From: Tritrichomonas musculus
Lineage: Eukaryota > Parabasalia > Tritrichomonadida > Tritrichomonadidae
DNA length: 64,000 nt
Direction: 5' to 3'
NCBI GenBank assembly: GCA_039105265.1
Contig: JAPFFF010000027.1
Coordinates: 682,001-746,000 of the forward strand
Shown: positions 18,201-28,490 of the stretch, piece after piece
Numbering within the stretch: the first letter of the stretch is position 1
Layout of the letters: every line of letters starts with the position of its first letter
The notes under the pieces: generated by a model
Told to the model about the DNA's origin: nothing
The model's database searches: none
Seen by the model: the letters and a program-made list of their open reading frames with translations, nothing else
Position numbers and translations under genes: made by a program

Positions 18201-21044
18201 GTTGGAGAAAATGATAATGTAATTGTTCCATCAAATTGGATGAATTTACACAACATATACTTATATCAAAGTTCAAACAATTATTATATTTACAAGCCAA
18301 CCAATTTAACTTATCTAACTGATGGTGTGATCATAAATGATAATTTCAAAATAATTGCTGGCGTTATAAATATTAGTGTTCCAGAAAATTTCACTGTGAA
18401 TGCTGATATTCCATATGGCCATCATTTACGGCATTATTTGTATGATTCTGTGCTTGATTGTAATGGAAACTCAAATACAAATCTTTACACAGGTTCAATT
18501 GATGTAAATTCAATTACAGAAGACGGTTATACATTAATTGAAGTCTATGGATACGATTCAGACAATATTCTCAAAATTGTATCAAAGAATAGCCAAGAAA
18601 TGAGTGATTTAAATATGATTATGTATTTAATTACTTTGGATAATGTTAAATTCAGGTTTGATTATGACAACATTTGTTATTGCTCATACAGCAATTATCT
18701 TTCAAAGTGTCCAGGTAAATTCCACCATGTTACCGATTTAACAGGGCTTTTCAAAGCTGTTTTAGATTATCCTGAATTGACTGTTAATGTTTATGATGAT
18801 TTAATCATTTCTCATACAACTGGAGACTATTTTAAGTTAAATCCATGCGATGAAAATGTTTTAATATCATTACCTTATTCTCCCCAATCAATGACAACAA
18901 CAACAGATCAAACAGTCTTATTCAATTATTCAGATTCAACTGTATATGAAATTCTGAATAAATCATATATTGATGTGAACTTAGATGAACCACTTGAAAT
19001 TAATATTGAATCGGATACAAGTTCGTCGATTTCATTTTCCTTAGATGATGATGTCTTTGTAACAATGAATTCAAAATGTGATGTAAACTTCAAAATTGAT
19101 GTTGATAAAAATTCACATCACTTGTATATTGAAGATTTCAATACTTATAACAATATTTTCAATGGATCACTCGAGCCTTATATCAAAATTTGTGCTTATG
19201 ATTCATCTGCATTATCATCTTGTTCATATCCTAGAAATGACATAATTAGTGAAGTCTTCAAAGAACCATTTGTTTATAATGAAGTTGAAATTGCACTAAC
19301 TTCCAATCCTCAAGAAATAACTATTCCATCAATTGACAAAGAAATTTTAGTAAATATATTACCTGTACCAGCATCATTCTTAACAGTTAACACCGCATCA
19401 AGCATTCACATTACCCCAAATTCAGTTGTACTTAATGACTATTGGTTTTTCGGAGGCAATGTAAAAATATTAACCGTTAAATTAAATAAAATGGCAACCA
19501 TATCAATTATTGATGAAATGACAGATCCAATAACTCTTCAATTAACAGACAATCACACTTTCATTGATCTGAAAAATTGTGATAAACAAAACATATCACA
19601 AATTACACTTCTTAAACATGGAAATGAAACTAATGAAATCACTGTTTTTGGAAACAATGACACCTATCACAACTTCATCAATAGTTTGGTTGAATATGAA
19701 GGAATTACAATCATTCATAACGGTACTCAAAAATACTTGTGCATTTGCAATAATGAAGAATCATGCACCAGATGTAAAGAGGGACTTGAAGGCATTGTCA
19801 TAGAAGCAGATTCTATTATAAATGATCCAGGCGAAGATGTTCCAATGAGAATATTTTCAAATATTGAAATGTCATCTGAATTATTTATCAACGAGCATGA
19901 AGTTTATATTGATGCAAATTGTAAACTTAATATAACGAATGTTAAAACCGTTAATCAAAATATTGAAGAAGGTCTAAAAGTTGATAATTTATTGTTTGTT
20001 AATGGAACCAATCTTCTTCTTAAGCCAAGAGAAATAGCATTAAATATAGTAATGAGAAAAGAAGAAAAAGGACCTTATTTCACCATTGAAATTGACACAT
20101 TTTTAAGGTTGAATGTTTCAAATTCAAAAGAAGAGAATATTAAATCATCAAGGCTTCATGTTGAAGGAAAAGGTGAATTAAATACTTACGATTATCCATT
20201 TGAAAGAATTAGACCAGGCCCATATGTTAAAGTCATTAAAGGTGTATATATTATTTGCAATCCAAGATCAGGTAAGGATGTTTGCTCATATGAATCATCC
20301 TACGGTTATATGGAGCTGGATCATACGGAAGGTTTTAGATCTGATTTTGATCCACATTCAAAAATAGTTGTGTTTTTGAATTCGTTTAGAGATATTCTTG
20401 ATGCCAATGTTAATTGGTTACAACAACAGCAAATTGTGTTTATTAAACAACGTAAAAAGTCAAGAGAATTGCTAGACGATGAACAAGAAGCTAAAGTTCG
20501 ATTCATTTCAACCAATTTTGTTTTAAGTTCAACAAACTCAACTGAATTGTCAAATTCAGAAGGAGGAGGTACTGTATTCGATAGTACTGATTTGGATTCA
20601 ATCATTGTTGGTTTTGATGATAATTTAACAATAAAACAAGATGGTGAATTAGCATCAAATTCAAGTTCACTCACAATTCAACCAATGAGTGAAAAAGTCT
20701 CTGTTTTTATCGATGATTCTTATGAAATTGAAAAGCAAAAATTGAAAATTGAATCAAATAATGATAAGAAGGTTTCAGTTACTATTCACACTAATAAGAA
20801 TATCACAAGTGAAGAGTTAAATAAATACATTGAATCAGATAAAAACAAAATTTCGGTAACAATTGGAGACCAATCTTCAAGCAAAAAAGGACTTCCAATT
20901 GGCGCAATTGTGGGAATAGTTGTTGGTGTTGTTGCTGTAGTTGCTGTAGTTGTTGTTATTGTTTTGTTTGTTGTGAAAAAGAAGAAAGGAGAAAATATTG
21001 TTTTAAGTGAAGTTAATAATGATTTATCTGACTCAACTTTTTAG
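15288..21044 (+). CDS. Giant Tyr-rich type I surface protein of unknown fold
   Basis: 1918 aa. ATG followed by a short signal peptide (MFLLISFVLGNNYC). The ectodomain is rich in Tyr, Asn, Ser and Ile with many N-x-S/T sites and scattered Cys pairs. I recognise no domain; the rhythm of short beta-like stretches suggests beta-helix or beta-sandwich folds. Near the C-terminus a Ser-rich beta region leads to SSKKGLPIGAIVGIVVGVV, a transmembrane helix, then KKKKGE and a tail ending LSDSTF. Anchor and tail resemble those of the products of 1-2640 and 2806-6852, and the gene has the same upstream element, so it belongs to the same surface-protein set. AATAAA follows the stop by a few bases. Adhesion or coat function is inference only. 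Confidence 0.85.
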   Translation: MFLLISFVLGNNYCVGTSYSCSNLCKSLINTFDGYYSNIPTDDDLNATSNSMHNIFISTNVDYAESNQTIIFCDPSLYYLYNNPKTITIKDHIYVDSKKLNDDAPISFRITSSISNDEFSIEVMTKEECNIKPFILECHYNSLVHIKFCTENIPENLITIKKQYSYNFYLPKISDNVRKLFSNPDQFKVQDMIYYCLSDKEEKCKDYSSFKPQYIDYPSQITRYPCYLIVDHSKPQILVTEKPYCNYYSCYSSYVHIICLSGSDITYYPGYQMADRWFNVILHQNSIEMPNLYFEGDGEFTISTTSNISLYSTTKTNNNHLTLKSRHPYYYSESYIHALREDLTLEIDNKIKIHEYSLFNGPKCLAGLFEPGKYLSDDVFITYNVTADTLVETEYDYVTYMFKEGVHEIPKTWKSRCRFQGINPNNTHFIFDDVYSYDGDTIDNFIDVNRHPSSGFNMITIKPADFFYLSSFRSVYRPEYIDKYVIQVNKDFVMDGRGPNSNLDDDEIAPDQCIIKGNGTINFISSSFMDDVQKYCQIDENITLNYIGSRYPKYYVCLGQSSEEKCKSEIHGVENIKNAKWLWLRNIRTRYYLYSYYQTYVTDKYYYHNLYYSIFNVILTANSEVIIPYSKYGRFSINENAFSSLVAQNRTAKVIILYDDGYNGYSYDDSYTKQILYIENYQPPTEIDFQINLYYGNIKLYMRYYKNYKVNSIKLRGKGQVYIREPYQSIIDIFDTPETIKFSINNVDDYSQICLSDEPIESKDLYDFVLCSNYEQFKEYDSKYHYANAFIYLDISLDFNNSRYYCDNFYFFRNITASISLPNNAIFVIETYYFELTYDYNHRFYSNDKNDQNKFIFDVKEKLILNSIKVNSNTPLIEFTSSKESVELLPNPSIQKVTDTFKIKIPDDFTVYAPVPSYINHLFEKEVQYSSNWAYYYSSEEGKKLFGSFQSNPFEAIKESDENVPENIVLAVGENDNVIVPSNWMNLHNIYLYQSSNNYYIYKPTNLTYLTDGVIINDNFKIIAGVINISVPENFTVNADIPYGHHLRHYLYDSVLDCNGNSNTNLYTGSIDVNSITEDGYTLIEVYGYDSDNILKIVSKNSQEMSDLNMIMYLITLDNVKFRFDYDNICYCSYSNYLSKCPGKFHHVTDLTGLFKAVLDYPELTVNVYDDLIISHTTGDYFKLNPCDENVLISLPYSPQSMTTTTDQTVLFNYSDSTVYEILNKSYIDVNLDEPLEINIESDTSSSISFSLDDDVFVTMNSKCDVNFKIDVDKNSHHLYIEDFNTYNNIFNGSLEPYIKICAYDSSALSSCSYPRNDIISEVFKEPFVYNEVEIALTSNPQEITIPSIDKEILVNILPVPASFLTVNTASSIHITPNSVVLNDYWFFGGNVKILTVKLNKMATISIIDEMTDPITLQLTDNHTFIDLKNCDKQNISQITLLKHGNETNEITVFGNNDTYHNFINSLVEYEGITIIHNGTQKYLCICNNEESCTRCKEGLEGIVIEADSIINDPGEDVPMRIFSNIEMSSELFINEHEVYIDANCKLNITNVKTVNQNIEEGLKVDNLLFVNGTNLLLKPREIALNIVMRKEEKGPYFTIEIDTFLRLNVSNSKEENIKSSRLHVEGKGELNTYDYPFERIRPGPYVKVIKGVYIICNPRSGKDVCSYESSYGYMELDHTEGFRSDFDPHSKIVVFLNSFRDILDANVNWLQQQQIVFIKQRKKSRELLDDEQEAKVRFISTNFVLSSTNSTELSNSEGGGTVFDSTDLDSIIVGFDDNLTIKQDGELASNSSSLTIQPMSEKVSVFIDDSYEIEKQKLKIESNNDKKVSVTIHTNKNITSEELNKYIESDKNKISVTIGDQSSSKKGLPIGAIVGIVVGVVAVVAVVVVIVLFVVKKKKGENIVLSEVNNDLSDSTF

Positions 21045-21138
21045 TTTGAATAAACAATCATTTGAATAAGTTTTTATATCATTTTTATATTTTTGATGTA
21101 AATGCAAAGAAATTGCCTAATTATTATAGAAAATATAT

Positions 21139-21342
21139 AAAAAAGCTTTTTATAATTGCAAATCGTTGGTTAGAGCAAGATTTGTCAATGCAAATCTTAA
21201 CACGATTGTTGAAAAATCTTTCATGAACTGCTAGTCTTTAAAATCGCTTGATATTAATATCAAGAATTTCGATTTGACTGTTTTCATTGGAGTTCCAGAT
21301 GATTTTCACATTAAATTGTCAAAATTTTTCTTTATGAATTAA
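21139..21342 (+). pseudogene. BspA-like LRR_5 relic
   Basis: The frame reads KKAFYNCKSL, then NTIVEKSFMNC, then a TAG where the Cys-x-x-L step should continue (SLKSLDI), and ends at TAA. AF-NC-SL and SF-NC-SL are two LRR_5 units. It has no start codon and lies about 95 bp after the giant surface gene. It is the decayed remainder of another BspA-type gene or a stray copy. Confidence 0.65.
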
Positions 21343-21839
21343 TCATCAAACTTATCTAGACTATCAGAATAAAGATGATGATAAATGACAAAAGTTTTTA
21401 ATGAAAAACAATTTATTATTATTACAGTTGTTTATATATATTTGTTTTTTAAAATTTTTTTTTTGAGAAAACTCATAGAATTTCAAATAGTGGTATTTCA
21501 ATAATATTTTCATCTCACATTTCAGCCAGTTTGATATTGCCATTTTTATATCAAAATGCTCTATATATTGATAACAATACCATCTTAAATATTTTAAAAT
21601 AGATAATTTAAATCAATTTATCACATAAAAATGCTATATATATTTTGAAGCAAATACATAATTGCAGATTAATATCTTGAATAACTCTGTTAACAATCTC
21701 AAGCGCTAATAATAACAATCAAAGTGCCATAAAAATACTTAAATAGTTATTATCATTGCCAAATTTCTTTATTTTCTTCTTTATCAGTATAGTCATCATC
21801 ATTATCTTTCTTTCTCCTCTTTTGCCATCGTATTCTTTT

Positions 21840-22360
21840 TCATTTCAATCATCTTCCTCTGATCCTTTTTTTCTTCTTCTTCCTCTTCATCATCATCATC
21901 ATTTTCTTCAATGCAATCATTATCGTCTTCTTCTTCTTCTCTACTATCATCTTCTTCTTCTCCATCATCTTCATCATATTTTTCTTCATCATCATTATTA
22001 TCGTCTTCTTTTTCTCCTCCATCATCATCTTCTTCTTCATCTTCATCATCATCACCATTATCGTCTTCATCTTCATCATCGTCGTCGTCTTCTTCTTCTT
22101 CTTCTCCATATCATCATCATCGTCTTCTTCTTCTTCTTCATCATCATCATTATCGTCTTCATCTTCATCATCGTCTTCTTCTTCTTCATCATCATCATCA
22201 TTATCGTCTTCATCTTCATCATCGTCGTCTTCTTCTTCTTCATCGTCTTCTTCTTCATCGTCATCTTCATCATCATCATCGTCTTCTTCTCCATCTCCAT
22301 CTTCATCATCGTCTTCTTCTCCATCTCCATCTTCATCATCATCTTCTTCTTCTTTTCCTC
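21840..22360. repeat. Compound TCN/GAN trinucleotide microsatellite
   Basis: About 0.5 kb made almost only of TCT, TCA, TCC and TCG triplets on the + strand, with internal higher-order repeats (for example the CATTATCGTCTTCATC blocks). All + frames give Ser-, His/Leu- or Phe/Ile-runs; one - frame gives an Asp/Glu run. I treat it as a DNA repeat rather than a gene because there is no flanking non-repetitive coding sequence. Confidence 0.85.
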
Positions 22361-22898
22361 GATGAAAAAAGAAAATAAAGAAGTGTAAGCAGTATAACAT
22401 AAATATACATTTAATTCAATACATATTTAATACAAATTTAGGTATATTATCTATGAGATTTTTTGGATATCATTGATAAATATAAAAATTTTAAAACGCA
22501 ATTCATAGCATTTACTGGAGTTATTGTATGTAAAATATGATGAAAAATCTTATATATAACGGAAAAGTGGATTACTTAAACATAGTAATAAAAATATCGA
22601 ATATTCGAAATAAATTGATAATTATCAAATTTAAGAATTGATTGATAAGAGTATAAATGGTGAATTGAAATACGATTGTGCATTGTTTGCATACTTTTGT
22701 AGCTTTTTATTGAAACTCTTTATCGAAATCAAATTAGATATCTTGAGTGGAAATGAAATTTTCGAATAAAATTTATGCCATTATAACTTTCATCATACAG
22801 TGATCAATATATATTTTTTGGGGATTTTTCCTCCATGAATACCTAAATTGCCTAACCAAATTTTTCAACTATTTTTTTAAATTTTTCAAAAAAATGCA

Positions 22899-23674
22899 TA
22901 CCTTATTTATAATAACCACTTATTTCTCTCAAAAAACTTAAGAGTTCACTTTTTCAATTGATATTTATTCATTCCCAAATTCATCAATTTGCTGAACAAA
23001 TTCATGAAAGAAATTTGTAATTATCTAAATTTTGCTTTAATTTATTTGTATATTCACTTTTTTCCGGAAAGTCTAAAATTTTTGTTCAAGATTAATTTTG
23101 ATAATGAAATTTTATATAAATTTTTATTCATAAAATAGCCTATACATTAATATAAAAACCAATATTTATTAATCAAAAATGTGTCTTAGCAATTATTCTA
23201 ACATTTTGTAAAATTTTCTTTGAAACATCTTTGAACAGTAATCTGAGAATATGATCTATTAAAATAATCATTGTTCATAATAAAATGCATCTAATATGTT
23301 TCAGCTTAAATTCATTTCAGTATTTTTGCATATCAAATTTTTTTTGTTCCACTTATCAAAAATCTTATCAGGGAGTATGTCATTTATCATATTCGATTTC
23401 TATTAGTTGATATGGTACGAGAATTAGCAATATATTCTTAATTAAGCTTGGAACTTATCAATATTTTCTAAAATTAGATTTGTCATTTTTAAAAATTATC
23501 GTCTTCGAAGGCCAAAAATTGGCCTATTTCTTCTCAATTTTACTCAAGAGTAAATTCATTCAAAATAAAAATTCTTACAAAATATTTGTATACCATTCTA
23601 ACTTTTTAAATTAAAGTATTCAATCAACTCTTAAGTTTTTTGAGAGAACTCTTAAGTTATTATAAATACGGTAA
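22899..23674. mobile_element. Candidate short inverted-repeat element (MITE-like)
   Basis: The left end (22899-22948, TACCTTATTTATAATAAC...) and the reverse complement of the right end (23626-23674, TTACCGTATTTATAATAAC...) share TATTTATAATAAC and CTCTCAAAAAACTTAAGAGTT with one region of mismatch. Both are flanked by oligo-A and AAAAAATGCATA in opposite orientation. The interior is AT-rich without coding potential. A decayed non-autonomous DNA element is the simplest reading, but the family is unknown. Confidence 0.4.
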
Positions 23675-23791
23675 CTTTATTTTTTTTTTTGAAAAAAATG
23701 CATAATAAAAAATGTTTTCAGAAAAAAATCAACTTTTTTTTTGAAAAAGTGGGAAAAAGTGAAGATTTTCCGGTATTTATTCTAAATAAAA

Positions 23792-24754
23792 ATGTCTGAA
23801 GAAGATTCAATTGAGAGAAAAAAAATAGAAGAAATTGTTGGCAAGTTAGCAATTCAACCCCAAGATCTTTCGCATTTCGAGTTACAAGAAATAATTTTTA
23901 ATGATTCTTTTTCCAAAATTTATAAAGTAGTTGATAAGCAAACAAATCTTTGTTATTGTGCTAGAATATTAATAATTGATTATGGCAATATATCTGATTC
24001 CGCTTATTTTGATTTGTTCAACCAATTAAGCATTATTCAAGAAATAAAATTTCCATCAATAGTTAATTTTATTTGTTACAGCCTCAAAGACTTCAAAAAT
24101 AAAGATCGTTTAACCATCATAGAAGATTTTTGTCCAAATAATACATTAGATTATTTATTAGAAAATATTGAGAAAGGTGTATCAAACCTTCAATTAACTG
24201 ACACACAAAAATTAATTCTCATATATGGTGTTGCCTCTGCATTCTCATATTTACATTCACTCGATATTATTCATCGCGACCTTAAGCCAGCCAACATTTT
24301 TCTTGACGAAAATTTATTTCCTAAAGTTGGTGATTTTGCATTAGCGATTAAGCAATCAAATTTAGAATTTGAAAATTCGGTAATTAAAGGAACACCCGTA
24401 TATATGGCCCCCGAAGCCATGCAGTACGATTACACCAAAAAAGTTGATGTTTACGCTTTTTCAATGGTCGTTTACCAAATCATGACGGGAAAAAGTCGAT
24501 TATACGATAATTCGTTTAATTACTTTAGACTTATCATGGATGTGCAAAAAGGAGTTAGGCCAGTTTTTGATAAAGAAATTCCAAAATGCTATACGAAGCT
24601 CATTGAAGATTGTTGGTCAGGAGATCCAGATCAGAGACCAAATTTCGATTCAATTGTTTCGCTCCTTGAAAATGACAAAAATTTCATCACAGAAAACGTT
24701 AATGAAATTGAATTTCGCAGATATGTGGATTACATTAAGCAACACGGACATTAA
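23792..24754 (+). CDS. TKL-like protein kinase with altered catalytic residues
   Basis: 320 aa, ATG start, and one kinase domain filling residues about 30-295. The catalytic loop is complete (HRDLKPANIF, His161-Asp163) and so are the APE (MAPEA, 205-209) and DVYAFSMV motifs. The Gly-loop is degenerate (FNDSFSKIYKV), the VAIK lysine position reads CARI (Arg58), and DFG is DFA (181-183). Lys to Arg at this site usually abolishes ATP turnover in active kinases, so it may be a weak kinase or pseudokinase. No transmembrane segment. It stands alone between intergenic repeats and the - strand LRR gene. AATAAA occurs about 15 bp after the stop. Confidence 0.88.
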   Translation: MSEEDSIERKKIEEIVGKLAIQPQDLSHFELQEIIFNDSFSKIYKVVDKQTNLCYCARILIIDYGNISDSAYFDLFNQLSIIQEIKFPSIVNFICYSLKDFKNKDRLTIIEDFCPNNTLDYLLENIEKGVSNLQLTDTQKLILIYGVASAFSYLHSLDIIHRDLKPANIFLDENLFPKVGDFALAIKQSNLEFENSVIKGTPVYMAPEAMQYDYTKKVDVYAFSMVVYQIMTGKSRLYDNSFNYFRLIMDVQKGVRPVFDKEIPKCYTKLIEDCWSGDPDQRPNFDSIVSLLENDKNFITENVNEIEFRRYVDYIKQHGH

Positions 24755-24997
24755 CCAAATATTTTTTTTTAATAAAAAATTTTTTATCTCCTAATTTCAT
24801 TATTTACAAAATTTAGTAAAATGTTTAATCTTATAATTATATTTAATTTAAATAATTTATAATACAATAATTTGATTTTATTCGAGTAATAATATATATT
24901 TCCGAAAAATACGGGATGAATATAATTTCATGTAATTTTTGTAAGAAGTTTAAATAACTTACAGAAAAAGATAAAATTTACTTGGAATCATTTTGAA

Positions 24998-27900
24998 TTA
25001 AAGTCTTCCTTTGAAATTTGTGTACTTGTTCATCATCTTAAAGAAATAGAAATTTTGAAGAGTAAGTTCTCTTGTAGGGCTCAAACAAATGGTCTGTAAT
25101 GAAGGTTTTTCTGCTTCAATATGAAGAAGCATTGATATTATAAATGCAATCGTTTTTCCAGTGCCACTTGGCGATTGGACTATTAAATCATGTTTGTAGT
25201 TTGGTTGACGTTTATTTTTACTGACACGAATCTTTTTACGGCCAGGCGTATTTTTACGGCCACAAATCTTTATACTTCCACGAGTATTTTGACGACCACT
25301 TTCATTGATTTCCTGATTTAAAAATGAAATAATTGTTGCTTCAACGTTGGATGGTCCTGAAAAACCCATGTCATTTTTTGCATGTAGTATTGGTTCATTC
25401 AATGGGCCTCTGATAATTGATCTAAAATCAATAAGTGATTTATAATGTGAACCAAAACCTAAATTTGTATTTGGACTTGGTCCTTTCAAATAACTTTTAA
25501 AGTCATAAATATCAACCAAACTTATATTTACTGGAGTAAATTTATAGGCTAGGCAACGGTTTTTGTTGTTTTCTTTTGGATCTATTTTTACTGCTACAAT
25601 GAATTTTTGTTTTTCTTCTTTATTTTCAGATTGTTCAGTATTTTCTTGATATGGAATCAAACAAACATTAACTCTTTTTGTAATTTTTATGTATTTTATT
25701 CTTTGTCTAAGATAATGTGATATTTTCAATATGTTAAGCGATGAGCATCCTTGAAAAGCATCTCTTCCTATCTTTGTCACTGTTGGAGGAATTGATGATT
25801 CTTTGAGTAATGTACATTTTTTAAATGCACATTTACCAATTTTCAATAAGGAAGAAGAATTTGTTATATTTGTTAATGAAGAGCATTGGAAGAAACAAAA
25901 AGATCCAATTCGTTTAACAGATGATGGAATTGTTACTTTTCCAAGTGAAGTGCACTTTTCAAATGCACGACTTTCAATGGCAGTAACAGAAGAAGGAATA
26001 ACAACAGAAGTCAGCTTACTGCATTCACTGAAAACAAAAGATTCGATTGTTTTAAGTGATGATGAAATAGTCACTTCTTCAAGTGCTGAACAAGATTGAA
26101 AAGCATTTTTTCCAATAGATGTGACTGAATCAGGAATTATTATCTTTTTAAGAGATTTGCAAAGTTTGAATGCAAACATGCAAATTTCTTTCACAGAAGA
26201 AGGAATTGTTATTTCCTGTAATGAAATACATTCTTTAAATGCATTATTTCCTATCTTTGTGATTGTATTAGGCAAATCTATTTTTGTCAATGAATCGCAA
26301 AGATAAAAAGTTGAGTTACTAATTGTACTTATTGATGATGGAATTGTTATTTCTTGCAGTGATTTGCATTTTTTAAATGCATTTTTAGAAATACAAGTAA
26401 TTGAAGAAGGAAGTTCAATTTTGGTTAAAGAGCAGCAATTATAAAAACAACCTTCATCAATCATTTTTATTGAAGAAGGAAGTATAATTTCATTAAGTGA
26501 TGTACAGAATTCAAATGCTTGTTTTTCAATTTGTGCAACACTGGAAGGTATTTCAATTCTAGTTAAAGATTTGCAATCAGCAAATGCTTTTTGTCCAATC
26601 ATTGTCACTGATTGTGGAATTGAAATTTTTTCAAGTGAAAAACAATGTTTAAAAGTTTTCATTTGAATTGCTGTCACGCTCTCTGGAATTGTTATTTCTT
26701 TAAGAGCCGTGCACCACATGAATGAGCATATTCCAATAGAAGTAACTGCTGGTGGAATTGTAATTTTTACTAATGATTTACAACCAACAAATGTATTATT
26801 CTCAATCGTTGTTATTGAATTTGGAATTATAATTTCTTTAATTGAAACACAGTCTTTGAAAGCATTGTCACCAATTGATACAACTGATTCTGGAATTTTA
26901 ATATCTTGAAGCAATAAGCATCCATCAAAAGCATGTTTACCAATATTGTTTACAGTTTCTGGAATTGCAATATTTGTAAGTGAATTACATTGATAAAAAG
27001 CACTGCTTTTAATATGTGTTACTGTTGAAGGAATTTGAATTTGTGTCAATGATTCACAACCCATAAATAATCCTTCTTCAATTTCAGTTATAGAAGATTG
27101 AATATCAACTACTTTTAAAAACTTACATGAAGCAAATGCATTCTTGCCAATTGTAGTTACTGATGAAGGAATTGTCACTTCTTGTAATTGGCATGATGTG
27201 AATGAATTAGGTCCAATAACAATGGCTGTAGAAGGAATTGTAATTTTTGTTAACGATTCACAATTACCAAATGCAAAACAAGGAATTTCATTTATATTTG
27301 GAATCATTATTTCTTGAAGTGAAGAGCAATTACAAAAAGAGCTAAATCCAATTGAAGTAATGTCTGGAGATAAGTCAATTTGTTTTAATGATCGGCAATT
27401 TTTAAATGCACTCTTATCAATAGTATTGACTAATGGAGTTGAAATTTGTTCAAGTTTGGTACAATCTTCGAAAGTTCCAAAGTTAATCACTGTAACATTT
27501 GGTAAATTAATCATTCCAGTCAATGATTCGCATTTCTGAAAAGCCCTAGGGCCAATCATTTTTACAGATGAAGGAATATTAATTTCTATAAGTGAATTGC
27601 AATCACTAAATGCAGAATTATCAATTTGAAGTAGCTCTGAAGTTATAATTACTCTTTCAAGTTGCTGGCAATGCATAAAAGCTTCAAAAGGAATATTTGT
27701 CACTTTTGAAGGAATTGTAATTTCTTTCAATGATGTGCACCACTTTAAAATTCCTGGTGAAATATCAGTTATTAATGAAGGAAGGGTAAGTTTGGTTAAT
27801 GATTTGCATTCTCTAAAACAGGATAATCCAATATTTGTTACAGATGAAGGAAGATCGATTTCTATAAGAGATTCACATTTGCGAAAAGCTTGTTGTCCAA

Positions 27901-28144
27901 TTTCAGTGATTCTTGGAGGAATGTTAATTTTTTTCAATTTTAAGCATCCGTAAAAAGCTTTTTTATCAATTTTGGTTATTGGCGAATTTATTATAACTTC
28001 AGTAAGTCCACAACAAGAGCGAAAAGTATCTTCTTTAATAATTGTTATCAATGGAGGAATCGTCAGTGATCCAAATTGAAGGGAAGAACAATTCCTGAAA
28101 CAGCCTTGTCCATTTATAGATTGAATTTGTTTTCCAAATATCAA
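24998..28144 (-). pseudogene. BspA-like LRR_5 array fused to truncated DEAD-box helicase, no ATG
   Basis: A 1048-codon open frame. Bases 25740-28144 encode about 33 LRR_5 units (IPSSVTxIGxxAFxxCxSL). There is no ATG at the 5' end: the frame opens at a stop near 28174, the first candidate start is a TTG (28144), and the first ATG is deep in the array. There is no signal peptide or transmembrane helix. After a linker, bases 24998-25420 read like the start of a Dbp5-type RNA helicase: a Q-motif-like MGFSGPSNVE, motif I QSPSGTGKT and motif Ia SPTRELTLQ. The frame then stops before motif II (DEAD). A basic NTRGSIKICGRKNTPGRKK insert separates the Q-motif from motif I. It is probably a 5'-truncated LRR gene joined to a broken helicase; a true chimeric protein is possible but lacks a normal start. 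Confidence 0.7.
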
Positions 28145-28490
28145 CCAAAATTTCAGGATCAGGTACTTATTTTAGTAAATCGTGCCTGTTTTTTATTTCT
28201 TTCTGTCTGATAGAAACCGTAGGTACTTTAAAGATTATCGATTATATTATTTATTCTTACAAATGCAAATTAAGAAAGAAGTATCTCAAATCAATCAATA
28301 AAAAATGAAAGATACAGATTTATTGATGATATTAAATTCGAACTTCAAAAGTATCAAAATATTTATAGAGTATGTGAGAAAGTGCTCCGTATTTCATGTT
28401 GAGGAGAAGATAAGTCGATGAATGTTGCAATGGAAAGTGAAAGAGATCAACAAGGTGAATTAATAAGAGGGTTAATACGATAATATAAAA

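Larger units (their letters stand above)
21045..23791. other. 2.7-kb intergenic region with LRR relic, microsatellite and inverted repeats
   Basis: Holds an LRR_5 relic (21139-21342), a TCN microsatellite (about 21840-22360) and an inverted-repeat pair (22899-22948 and 23626-23674). The short reading frames here are products of the microsatellite. No intact gene is seen. Confidence 0.7.

Noticed and set aside
21756-22400. ORFs of 155-210 codons on both strands
   Set aside because: They are translations of the TCN microsatellite in several frames, with no non-repetitive coding part.
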